Assembly: GCA_026708645.1 (NCBI GenBank)
Contig: JAPOUM010000040.1
Coordinates: forward strand, 1 to 64,000
DNA: 64,000 bases
From: Acidimicrobiaceae bacterium
GTDB taxonomy: Bacteria > Actinomycetota > Acidimicrobiia > Acidimicrobiales > Aldehydirespiratoraceae
Reading direction: 5' to 3'
Part shown: positions 57,613-64,000 of the stretch, piece after piece
How the letters are laid out: each line of letters starts with the position of its first letter
Numbering within the stretch: the stretch's first letter is position 1
The notes under the pieces: generated by a model
Told to the model about the DNA's origin: nothing
The model's input: the letters and a program-made list of their open reading frames with translations, nothing else
Database searches by the model: none
Made by a program: the position numbers and the translations under genes

Positions 57613-58924
57613 ACCGACTGCCGCCAAGAAAACAGCGAAAAAAGCACCAGCCAAGAAAGCGCCTGCCCGCAAGGCGCCAGCCACGAAAGCGCCAGCGAAG
57701 AAACCTTCTGCCGGCAAAGCGCCTGCGACAAGAGTTTCCACCGCGAAGGCGTCTGCAACGAAGGCGCCAGCCAAGAAAGCGCCTGTGAGCAAGGCGTCTG
57801 TCACGAAAGCGCCAGCGAAGAAGGCGTCAGCCGGCAAAGCGTCTGCGACAAGAGCTTCCGCCGCGAAGGCGTCTGCAACGAAGGCGCCAGCCAAGAAAGC
57901 GCCTGTGAGCAAGGCGTCTGCCGCGAAGACGTCTGCGACGAAAGCACCGGCCAAGAAGGCGTCTGTCACGAAGGCGCCGGCCAAGCAAGCACCAGCGAAT
58001 AAGAGCCCTGCCAGCAAGGCATCGGCCAAGAAAGCGCCTGCGACAAGGGCTTCCTCCAAGTCGGTCGCCGGAACAGCCGCGGCGAGCACGACTCGCAGAC
58101 CGGCGGCTAAGTCGCCCACGGCTAAGTCGTCTTCGGCTAGGTCGGCTTCTGCCAAGAAGGCGTCTGCCGCGAAGGCACCTGCCAAGAAAGCGCCTGCGAC
58201 AAAGGCTTCCTCCAAGTCGACTGCTTCCTCCAAGTCGGTCGCCGGAACAGCCGCGGCGACCACGAGCCGCAGGCCGGCGGCCAAGTCGTCCACGGCTAAG
58301 TCGTCTGCAGCCAAACCGTCTTCACCTCAGTCGTCCGCAGCCAAGTCGGTGGCTGCCGAGAAGACGTCTTCGGCCAGGTCGGCTGCTGCGAGCAAATCAG
58401 ACGCCAAGAAGACTCCCGCCAAGAAGACTCCCGCCCGGACGGCCACCGCCAAGAAGACCCCGGCCAAGAAGACTCCCGCCCGGACGGCCACCGCCAGGAA
58501 AGCCCCTGCACGGAAGTCTCCCGCAGCCCGCAAGCCCGCGGCCAAGGCACGCTTCGACGCGAATTTCCTTGAAGAAATGCGCCGCAAACTGTCCGCCGAA
58601 CGCGCCAAATACCTCCACTCGGCCGAGGAATACCAGGCCGAGGCGGACTCCTTGACGGCCACCCGCGAGCCGGGCGACGTGCAGTTCGATGAAGAAGGCG
58701 GAGAAGGAACGACTGTCGCAGTGGAGCGCGAACGCGACCTCGCACTGTCGAGCCAGGCTCGCCACACCGTCGGCCAGATCGACGCCGCACTGGAACGCAT
58801 AGACAACGGCACCTACGGATACTGCGTCACCTCCGGCGAGCCGATCCCCAAAGCCCGCCTTCGTGCCATTCCCTGGGCTGCTGAACGTGTCGAGGTGAAA
58901 GCAGGCGACTTCGGTCGCCGCTGA
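57605..58924 (+). CDS. TraR/DksA-family protein with a 310-residue histone-H1-like tail
   Basis: A 439-residue protein. Residues ~5-314 are almost only Lys, Ala, Pro, Ser and Thr in [14 protein letters not shown] units, like the tails of bacterial histone-H1-like proteins, and should bind DNA or RNA non-specifically. Residues 315-439 are a TraR/DksA module: a helical hairpin ([18 protein letters not shown]) with the acidic turn around [11 protein letters not shown], then the degenerate zinc-finger region [20 protein letters not shown] in which only one of four cysteines remains. Relatives without the long tail lie at this position in other actinobacteria. The GTG at 57605 overlaps divIVA. Confidence 0.85.
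   Translation: MPEPTAAKKTAKKAPAKKAPARKAPATKAPAKKPSAGKAPATRVSTAKASATKAPAKKAPVSKASVTKAPAKKASAGKASATRASAAKASATKAPAKKAPVSKASAAKTSATKAPAKKASVTKAPAKQAPANKSPASKASAKKAPATRASSKSVAGTAAASTTRRPAAKSPTAKSSSARSASAKKASAAKAPAKKAPATKASSKSTASSKSVAGTAAATTSRRPAAKSSTAKSSAAKPSSPQSSAAKSVAAEKTSSARSAAASKSDAKKTPAKKTPARTATAKKTPAKKTPARTATARKAPARKSPAARKPAAKARFDANFLEEMRRKLSAERAKYLHSAEEYQAEADSLTATREPGDVQFDEEGGEGTTVAVERERDLALSSQARHTVGQIDAALERIDNGTYGYCVTSGEPIPKARLRAIPWAAERVEVKAGDFGRR
57620..58540 (+). repeat. Lys/Ala-rich coding repeat with recent 120-bp duplication
   Basis: The tail is encoded by degenerate 9-36 bp units. Superimposed is a larger duplication: 57721-57800 and 57841-57920 are nearly identical with an exact 120-bp offset. 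A second long duplicate pair starts at about 58049 and 58229 (tcctccaagtcggtcgccgg) and extends about 60 bp. Near 58405-58500 the aagactcccgcc unit is repeated four times or more. Confidence 0.9.
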
Positions 58925-58936
58925 GAGCGTTTGACC

Positions 58937-59470
58937 ATGCCCGACCCGGTTGACTCCGGGCGCGCCCACCGTCGCATTGCCAGAGCCTTGCTAGCGGCCG
59001 TGTTGGTGCTGGCGGTCGATCAAGCAACGAAATGGTGGGCGTTGCAGGCGCTCGACGACGGCCGGATCATCGATCTGGTGTGGACCCTGCGGCTGCGGCT
59101 CGTCTTCAACACGGGTGCTGCTTTCGGCAGCTTCCAAGGACTGGGGCCCCTGCTCGGGATAGTCGCAGTCGGAGTCACCGTCGTGTTGTTGTTCAACCGC
59201 CGACTGGTGTCGGACCGCTGGTCGGCGGCAGCGGCCGGCTGCATCGCCGGGGGAGCGCTGGGCAATTTCACCGACCGCCTCTTCCGCAGTAGTGACGGGT
59301 TCCTGCAAGGGGCGGTGATCGATTTCATCGACGTGCAATGGTGGCCTGTGTGGAACGTGGCCGACATGGGAATCGTGGTGGGCGGCGCGGTCATCGTGTG
59401 GCGCTCCTACCGTCGCGCCGTCCCGAGCCGAGAGACCGCCGCCCCGCAGCCGCCCGATCCGAGTCGATGA
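58937..59470 (+). CDS. lspA: Prolipoprotein signal peptidase
   Basis: A 177-residue aspartyl protease of the membrane that cleaves lipoprotein signal peptides. Four helices. The conserved blocks are VDQATKWW, FNTGAAFG, GGALGNFTDRL (first catalytic Asp), VIDFID and WNVADM (second catalytic Asp). The ATG at 58937 is used; a TTG lies 6 nt upstream. Substrates in this window would be the M1 peptidase and the GerMN lipoprotein. Confidence 0.96.
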   Translation: MPDPVDSGRAHRRIARALLAAVLVLAVDQATKWWALQALDDGRIIDLVWTLRLRLVFNTGAAFGSFQGLGPLLGIVAVGVTVVLLFNRRLVSDRWSAAAAGCIAGGALGNFTDRLFRSSDGFLQGAVIDFIDVQWWPVWNVADMGIVVGGAVIVWRSYRRAVPSRETAAPQPPDPSR

Positions 59471-59516
59471 CTCGGCGCGGTCCCGGTCCCGTGAGCCGAG
59501 CCAGCGACTGCCGCCG

Positions 59517-60467
59517 GTGACGCAGACCCCCTGCGAGCCTGTCGGCGAACCCGCGGGTGCCGCCCTCGAAGGAGTGCGCCTGGACCGGGCGGTGGCGCTG
59601 CTGACCGGAGTGAGCCGCTCTGCCGCGGCCCGGCTGGTGGCCGGCGGCGAGGTTCTGGTCGACGGCGCAGTGGTCACCGCCGGCGCCCGGCGGGTGGTCG
59701 CAGGCGAGCGCCTGGCGATCACCGCGACGCCAGCCGCGGATCATGTTCTGCTGCCCGACGCGGACATGGCCCTCAACAGGATTTCGGTGGTGTTCGAGGA
59801 CTCTGACGTGGTCGTTGTGGACAAGCAGGCCGGGCTCGTGGTGCATCCCGGCGCCGGGCACGAGCAGGGCACCCTCGTCAACGGTCTGCTGGCTCGTTAT
59901 CCGGATATCGCCGATGTCGGCGACCCTTCGCGGCCCGGCATCGTGCATCGCCTGGATCGTGACACTTCGGGTTTGTTGGTCGTCGCTCGCAGCGAACGCG
60001 CCTATCGCTCGCTGGTCGAGCAGATGCGCTCCCATCAAGCCGAGCGGGTCTACTGCGCTCTGGTCAGGGGTCATCCCGAAGCCTCGTCGGGGGTCGTCGA
60101 TGCTCCGGTGGGGCGTTCGGGCCGCAATCCTCTGCGCATGACCGTCACGCAACGCGGTCGCGCCGCTCGCACCCACTATCTCGTGCAGCAGCGTTTCGAG
60201 TCGCCGGAGAGCCTGGCATTGCTCGCCTGCCGACTGGAGACGGGGCGCACCCATCAGATCAGAGTCCATCTGCATGCCATCGGCCATCCGGTGGCGGGAG
60301 ACCCGACCTACGGCGCCCGCAGACGCGAACCCTCCCTGCTGGGGTTGACGCGCCCGTTCCTGCACTCCCAGTCGCTCGCCTTCCGCCATCCCGTCAGCGG
60401 AGAGACCGTCGAGACTCAGTCTCCGCTTCCCTCGGAGTTGGCCGCCGCACTCGAAGCATGTTCCTGA
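59517..60467 (+). CDS. rluD: Ribosomal large-subunit pseudouridine synthase, RluD type
   Basis: A 316-residue pseudouridine synthase. An N-terminal S4 RNA-binding domain ([20 protein letters not shown]) is followed by the RluA-type catalytic core with the Asp in [37 protein letters not shown] and GDPTYG are also present. It converts uridines in 23S rRNA, and position next to lspA is common. The start is GTG. Confidence 0.94.
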   Translation: MTQTPCEPVGEPAGAALEGVRLDRAVALLTGVSRSAAARLVAGGEVLVDGAVVTAGARRVVAGERLAITATPAADHVLLPDADMALNRISVVFEDSDVVVVDKQAGLVVHPGAGHEQGTLVNGLLARYPDIADVGDPSRPGIVHRLDRDTSGLLVVARSERAYRSLVEQMRSHQAERVYCALVRGHPEASSGVVDAPVGRSGRNPLRMTVTQRGRAARTHYLVQQRFESPESLALLACRLETGRTHQIRVHLHAIGHPVAGDPTYGARRREPSLLGLTRPFLHSQSLAFRHPVSGETVETQSPLPSELAAALEACS

Positions 60468-60691
60468 CGGTCGCGGCCTCGGCCCGGTGCCGCGGGCAGC
60501 CCTGAGGCCGTGCTGACAGAGAGCCGGCAGAGAGCCGTAAGCGTCTTTGCGGGTCGCGGCCTCGGCCCGAGCGGCCTGTGAGCGAAGCGAATTCCAGCGG
60601 GGGTGACGCCGGCGTGACGCGACGATCTCGCTGCTGTTGGCGCGCCCGCTGAGGCGGAGAGTATCGGGGAGTATCTGCGTAGAGTCTTGAG
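60468..60691 (+). promoter_or_regulatory. rluD-uvrA spacer with direct repeat and uvrA promoter box
   Basis: The word ggtcgcggcctcggcccg occurs near 60469 and again near 60552. At the right end, gagtatc is doubled near 60660, and TAGAGT (60680-60685) lies only 6 nt before the uvrA GTG, suggesting a leaderless uvrA mRNA. I find no GAAC-N4-GTTC-type SOS box here. Confidence 0.55.
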
Positions 60692-63600
60692 GTGGCTGAG
60701 CGGCTGGTGATCTCGGGGGCGCGCGAGCACAACCTGCGCAACATAGACCTCGACATTCCCCGCGACCAGCTGGTGGTCATCACAGGGCTCTCGGGGTCGG
60801 GAAAGAGTTCGCTGGCCTTCGACACGATCTACGCGGAAGGCCAGCGCCGCTATGTCGAGTCGCTCTCGGCCTACGCGCGACAGTTCCTCGGCCAGATGGA
60901 CAAGCCCGACGTCGACTTCATCGAAGGCCTCTCCCCGGCGATCTCCATCGACCAGAAGAGCGCCTCCCGCAATCCGCGTTCGACGGTCGGCACCGTCACC
61001 GAGGTCTTCGATTATCTGCGGCTGCTGTACGCGCGCATCGGCGTGCCGCACGACCCCGAGACGGGTGAGCGGCTGGTCCGTCAGACCCCGCAGCAGATCG
61101 TGGACCGCGTCCTGGCGATGGCGCCGGGCACACGCTTCCAGGTGCTCGCACCGGTGGTGCGCGGCCGCAAAGGCACCTACGACACGCTGCTCGCCGATCT
61201 GGCAGGCCAGGGATTCGCTCGTGCCGTCGTGGACGGCGAACCGGTGGAACTGGCCGACATGGCGGGCGCCTCCGGCCTTTCGGGAGGAAGCGACGGATTG
61301 GAACTGGCCCGCTACGAGATGCACGACATCGCAGTGGTGGTCGACCGCCTGGTGCTGCGAGACGGTGTGGAGCGTCGGCTCACCGACTCGATAGAGACAG
61401 CGCTGCGTCTCGCCGACGGCATGGTCGAGATCGAGGTCGTGCCTGCCGGGTCCTCCGGCTCGGGCCGGTCTGCCGGATCCGCCGGCGCGGCATCCTCAGC
61501 CGACCAGAGCGCCGCCGGGCACGACGCCGACGGCCATGACGCCGACGGCCATGACGCCGACGGCCATGACGCCGACGGCCATGACGCTGACGGCCATGAC
61601 GCTGACGCGGCGATGTCGCGACGAATCGTGTTCAGCCAGCATCTGGCCCGTCCCTCCGACGGGAAGTCGTTCGAAGAACTGGCGCCGCGCAATTTCTCTT
61701 TCAACTCGCCCTACGGCGCCTGCTCCCGTTGCGACGGTCTGGGCAGCGTCTTCGAGGTCGACCCCCAGCTGGTGGTGCCCGACCCCGACGCGACGGTGGC
61801 AGGCGGCGCCATCGCCCCCTGGGCTGCCAGCCGGTCGCGTTATTACCCGCGTCTGGTGCAGGCGATCTGCGAGGAGCACGGCATCGACCAGGACAAGCCG
61901 TGGGGTTCGCTGACCGAGAGCCAACGCGATCTGCTGCTCTACGCCAAGGGCGTGAAAGGCCGGGTCAAGGTCCGCTATCAGAACCGTTACGGGCGGCATC
62001 GGGTCTATGAAGCCCGCTTCGAGGGCGTCGTGGGGCATCTGATGCGCCGCCACGACGAGTCCGAGAGCGACTCGGCCCGTGAGAACATCGAGGGCTACAT
62101 GAGACAGGTGCCCTGCGGCGCCTGCGGCGGGGCGCGGCTCAATCCCATGTCGCTGGCGGTGACGGTGGACGGCCGCAACATCCACGAATTGTGCGAGATG
62201 CCGATATCCGACGCCGCTGAGACCCTCGCCGGACTGCGTCTCGACGACCGCGACACGATGATCGCCGAGCAGGTGCTCAAAGAGATCCGTTCACGGCTCG
62301 GGTTCCTGCTAGACGTGGGCTTGGACTATCTGAACCTGTCGCGCGGCGCGGCCACGCTGGCCGGCGGCGAAGCTCAGCGCATACGGCTCGCCAGTCAGGT
62401 CGGGTCCGGTCTGGTGGGCGTGCTCTATGTGCTGGACGAGCCGTCGATCGGTTTGCATCAGCGCGACAACCGGCGTCTCATCGACACCCTGCTGCGGATG
62501 CGCGACCTCGGCAACACCGTGCTTGTGGTGGAGCACGACGAGGAGACCATACGGGTGGCCGACCATGTGGTGGACATCGGTCCGGGCGCGGGCGAGCACG
62601 GCGGCGCCGTGGTCCACTCCGGGCCGCTGGAGGGGCTGCTCGAAGCGAAGGATTCGCTCACCGGCCAATACCTGGCGGGGCAGCGCCGCATCGAGGTGCC
62701 CCGGACGCGCCGGCAGGGCGACGGAACCCAGCTCGTGGTGCGGGGCGCCCGCGAGAACAATCTCGACAACATCGACGTGGCCTTCCCGCTGCGGCGGCTG
62801 GTCTGCGTGACGGGAGTGTCGGGTTCGGGCAAATCGTCGCTGGTCAACGAGATTCTGCACAGGGCGCTGATGCAGCACGTCTACCGCTCGAAGATCCCGC
62901 CCGGGCGCCACATCCGCGTCGACGGCGTCGGCCACCTCGACAAGGTGATCGGCATCGACCAGTCGCCGATAGGTCGCACCCCGAGATCGAATCCTGCGAC
63001 TTACACCAAAGTCTTCGATCACGTGCGCAAGCTCTTCGCCAACACCGCCGAGGCCAGAGTGCGGGGCTACATGCCGGGGCGCTTCTCGTTCAACGTGGCC
63101 GGCGGGCGCTGCGAAGCCTGCAGCGGCGACGGCACTCTCCGCATAGAGATGCACTTCCTGCCGGACGTCTACGTGCCCTGCGAGGCCTGCAAAGGCAAGC
63201 GCTACAACCGCGACACCCTGGAGGTGACCTTCAAAGGTCTCAACATCGCCGAGGTGCTCGACATGCCCTGCGCGGACGCTCTGGAGTTCTTCGCCAACCA
63301 GCCGGCGATCGCCCGGCACATGGGCACCCTGGTGGACGTGGGCCTCGGCTATGTGCGGCTCGGCCAGCCGGCGCCCACCTTGTCGGGCGGCGAGGCGCAG
63401 CGTGTCAAGCTTTCCAGCGAACTGGCCAAGCGTTCCACGGGCCACACCGTTTACATCCTGGACGAGCCCACCACCGGTCTGCATTTCGAGGACGTCCGCA
63501 AACTGTTGGGCGTGCTGGGCCGGCTGGTGGATCAGGGCAACACGGTGGTGGTCATAGAGCACAACCTCGACGTGATCAAGACCGCCGACTGGATCATCGA

Positions 63601-63715
63601 CCTGGGCCCCGAGGGCGGCGCCGGCGGCGGGCGGATCGTGGCTGAGGGCACACCCGAGCAGGTGATCGAAGTGCCCGAGAGCCACACCGGCCGGTATCTG
63701 CGCGAACTGCTGTGA
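60692..63715 (+). CDS. uvrA: Excinuclease ABC subunit A, with a GHDAD repeat insertion
   Basis: A 1007-residue UvrA, the damage sensor of nucleotide excision repair. Two ABC ATPase halves are seen: Walker [14 protein letters not shown] and [13 protein letters not shown], with signatures [12 protein letters not shown] and [12 protein letters not shown]. The zinc modules include CGACGGARL and CEACSGDGT...CEACKGKRY. The first half contains an insertion of about 45 residues (about 255-306), ending in six perfect GHDAD pentapeptides, before [12 protein letters not shown]. This makes it longer than typical UvrA. The GTG start follows TAGAGT by 6 nt. uvrC follows downstream. Confidence 0.97.
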   Translation: MAERLVISGAREHNLRNIDLDIPRDQLVVITGLSGSGKSSLAFDTIYAEGQRRYVESLSAYARQFLGQMDKPDVDFIEGLSPAISIDQKSASRNPRSTVGTVTEVFDYLRLLYARIGVPHDPETGERLVRQTPQQIVDRVLAMAPGTRFQVLAPVVRGRKGTYDTLLADLAGQGFARAVVDGEPVELADMAGASGLSGGSDGLELARYEMHDIAVVVDRLVLRDGVERRLTDSIETALRLADGMVEIEVVPAGSSGSGRSAGSAGAASSADQSAAGHDADGHDADGHDADGHDADGHDADGHDADAAMSRRIVFSQHLARPSDGKSFEELAPRNFSFNSPYGACSRCDGLGSVFEVDPQLVVPDPDATVAGGAIAPWAASRSRYYPRLVQAICEEHGIDQDKPWGSLTESQRDLLLYAKGVKGRVKVRYQNRYGRHRVYEARFEGVVGHLMRRHDESESDSARENIEGYMRQVPCGACGGARLNPMSLAVTVDGRNIHELCEMPISDAAETLAGLRLDDRDTMIAEQVLKEIRSRLGFLLDVGLDYLNLSRGAATLAGGEAQRIRLASQVGSGLVGVLYVLDEPSIGLHQRDNRRLIDTLLRMRDLGNTVLVVEHDEETIRVADHVVDIGPGAGEHGGAVVHSGPLEGLLEAKDSLTGQYLAGQRRIEVPRTRRQGDGTQLVVRGARENNLDNIDVAFPLRRLVCVTGVSGSGKSSLVNEILHRALMQHVYRSKIPPGRHIRVDGVGHLDKVIGIDQSPIGRTPRSNPATYTKVFDHVRKLFANTAEARVRGYMPGRFSFNVAGGRCEACSGDGTLRIEMHFLPDVYVPCEACKGKRYNRDTLEVTFKGLNIAEVLDMPCADALEFFANQPAIARHMGTLVDVGLGYVRLGQPAPTLSGGEAQRVKLSSELAKRSTGHTVYILDEPTTGLHFEDVRKLLGVLGRLVDQGNTVVVIEHNLDVIKTADWIIDLGPEGGAGGGRIVAEGTPEQVIEVPESHTGRYLRELL
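61517..61606 (+). repeat. 15-bp tandem repeat, six copies, inside uvrA
   Basis: Six contiguous 15-bp units encode GHDAD six times (residues 276-305). Three adjacent copies are identical and the others differ by single synonymous changes. Copy-number change would keep the frame, so it is a candidate for length variation between strains. Confidence 0.95.
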
Positions 63716-63883
63716 ACTGTTCGTGTGACGCGGTGCGTGTGACGCGGTGCCGTCCGCTGCGGCTGCGACGATGTTGACGATGCCGGCAAGCCTGATGTTG
63801 ATAAGCCTGATGTCGAAGCCTGATGTCGCGGTGGCCGCTCATGCCCGACGGTCGTCGTGTGACAGAGTCATGGTGACGGAGTC
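63716..63883. repeat. Repeat-rich spacer between uvrA and uvrC
   Basis: gtgtgacgcggtgc is doubled at about 63723-63752, and aagcctgatgt occurs three times at about 63788-63826. No gene is present. No clear promoter for uvrC is seen. Confidence 0.7.
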
Positions 63884-64000
63884 GTGTTGAAGAGGCCCGA
63901 GGCGGGGTCGGTCCCGGACGAGCCCGGGTCCTATCAGTTCCTCGACGGCGACGGACGCGTCATCTACGTCGGCAAAGCCAAGAGCCTGCGCTCGCGCCTC
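63884..64000 (+). CDS. uvrC: Excinuclease ABC subunit C, N-terminal fragment cut by the window edge
   Basis: The first 39 codons, in frame to the last base of the window, start at GTG 63884 (a TTG follows directly). The sequence [20 protein letters not shown] then KAKSLRSRL is the GIY-YIG nuclease opening of UvrC (P-G-x-Y-x-F...I-Y-V-G-K-A-K-x-L-R-x-R). UvrC makes both incisions in nucleotide excision repair. The rest lies beyond the window. Confidence 0.93.
   Translation, partial: MLKRPEAGSVPDEPGSYQFLDGDGRVIYVGKAKSLRSRL

Noticed and set aside
62309..63685. 458-codon open frame antisense to uvrA
   Set aside because: A typical high-GC shadow frame in the complementary phase of a real gene; no motif and no start signal.

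Overview
The window is a GC-rich chromosomal segment with no rRNA, tRNA, CRISPR array or intact insertion sequence that I could recognise. The gene set points to an actinobacterium: a MtrA/MtrB-type two-component system with a GerMN lipoprotein, a DUF3040 protein, a DUF222 (13E12-type) protein, SepF, DivIVA/Wag31, an actinobacterial-type TraR/DksA protein, and a division and cell wall (dcw) cluster with ftsZ but no ftsA. MurE carries the diaminopimelate-type DNPR signature. Start codons are often GTG or TTG, and at least nine genes have a TANNNT box only 4-9 nt before the start codon, which suggests leaderless mRNAs. Acidimicrobiia or a relative fits best, but this is inference from gene content.

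Layout. 0-5.6 kb, minus strand: a 4'-phosphopantetheinyl transferase, a thiamine-dependent 2-oxoacid dehydrogenase E1 alpha/beta pair, a stand-alone lipoyl-domain protein, a short-chain dehydrogenase and a GNAT acetyltransferase. 5.7-17.5 kb: a PBP4-type D-Ala-D-Ala carboxypeptidase with SLH repeats, small membrane proteins, two MFS transporters, a class III aminotransferase, an M1 metallopeptidase lipoprotein, a VOC protein and a SulP anion transporter. A C-homopolymer tract lies between the last two. 17.6-20 kb: a heptad-repeat membrane protein and an apparently orphan DNA methyltransferase of lower GC. 20-28 kb: recA with a long structured leader, msrB, the mtrA response regulator, a histidine kinase fused to a GerMN lipoprotein, dinB and a DUF3040 gene. 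28-33 kb, minus strand: a MoxR / DUF58 / transglutaminase operon. 33-37.3 kb: a small conserved protein, HNH endonuclease, lipoate-protein-ligase-like protein, hendecad-repeat membrane protein and a degraded DUF222 gene.

37.7-59.5 kb is the dcw region: mraZ, a 0.9-kb repeat-filled spacer, rsmH, ftsL, ftsI, murE, mraY, murD, ftsW, murG, murC, murB, ftsQ, ftsZ, pgeF, yggS, sepF, yggT, divIVA, a histone-H1-like/TraR fusion and lspA. Most of these genes overlap by the 4-bp ATGA/GTGA arrangement, so peptidoglycan precursor synthesis, flipping and septum assembly look co-transcribed. murF is missing from its usual place between murE and mraY. rluD, uvrA and the first 39 codons of uvrC close the window.

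Three observations stand out. (1) The recA 5' leader holds four tandem 29-bp units, each able to form a hairpin. Base changes between units preserve pairing only on the recA-sense RNA, and three units carry GAGA (GNRA-type) loops. (2) The sensor kinase reads through into a lipoprotein with its own internal lipobox and possible internal start. (3) Tandem repeats are unusually common both between genes and, in multiples of three, inside conserved enzymes (UvrA, PgeF, the phosphopantetheinyl transferase, the lipoate ligase, DinB, the TraR protein).
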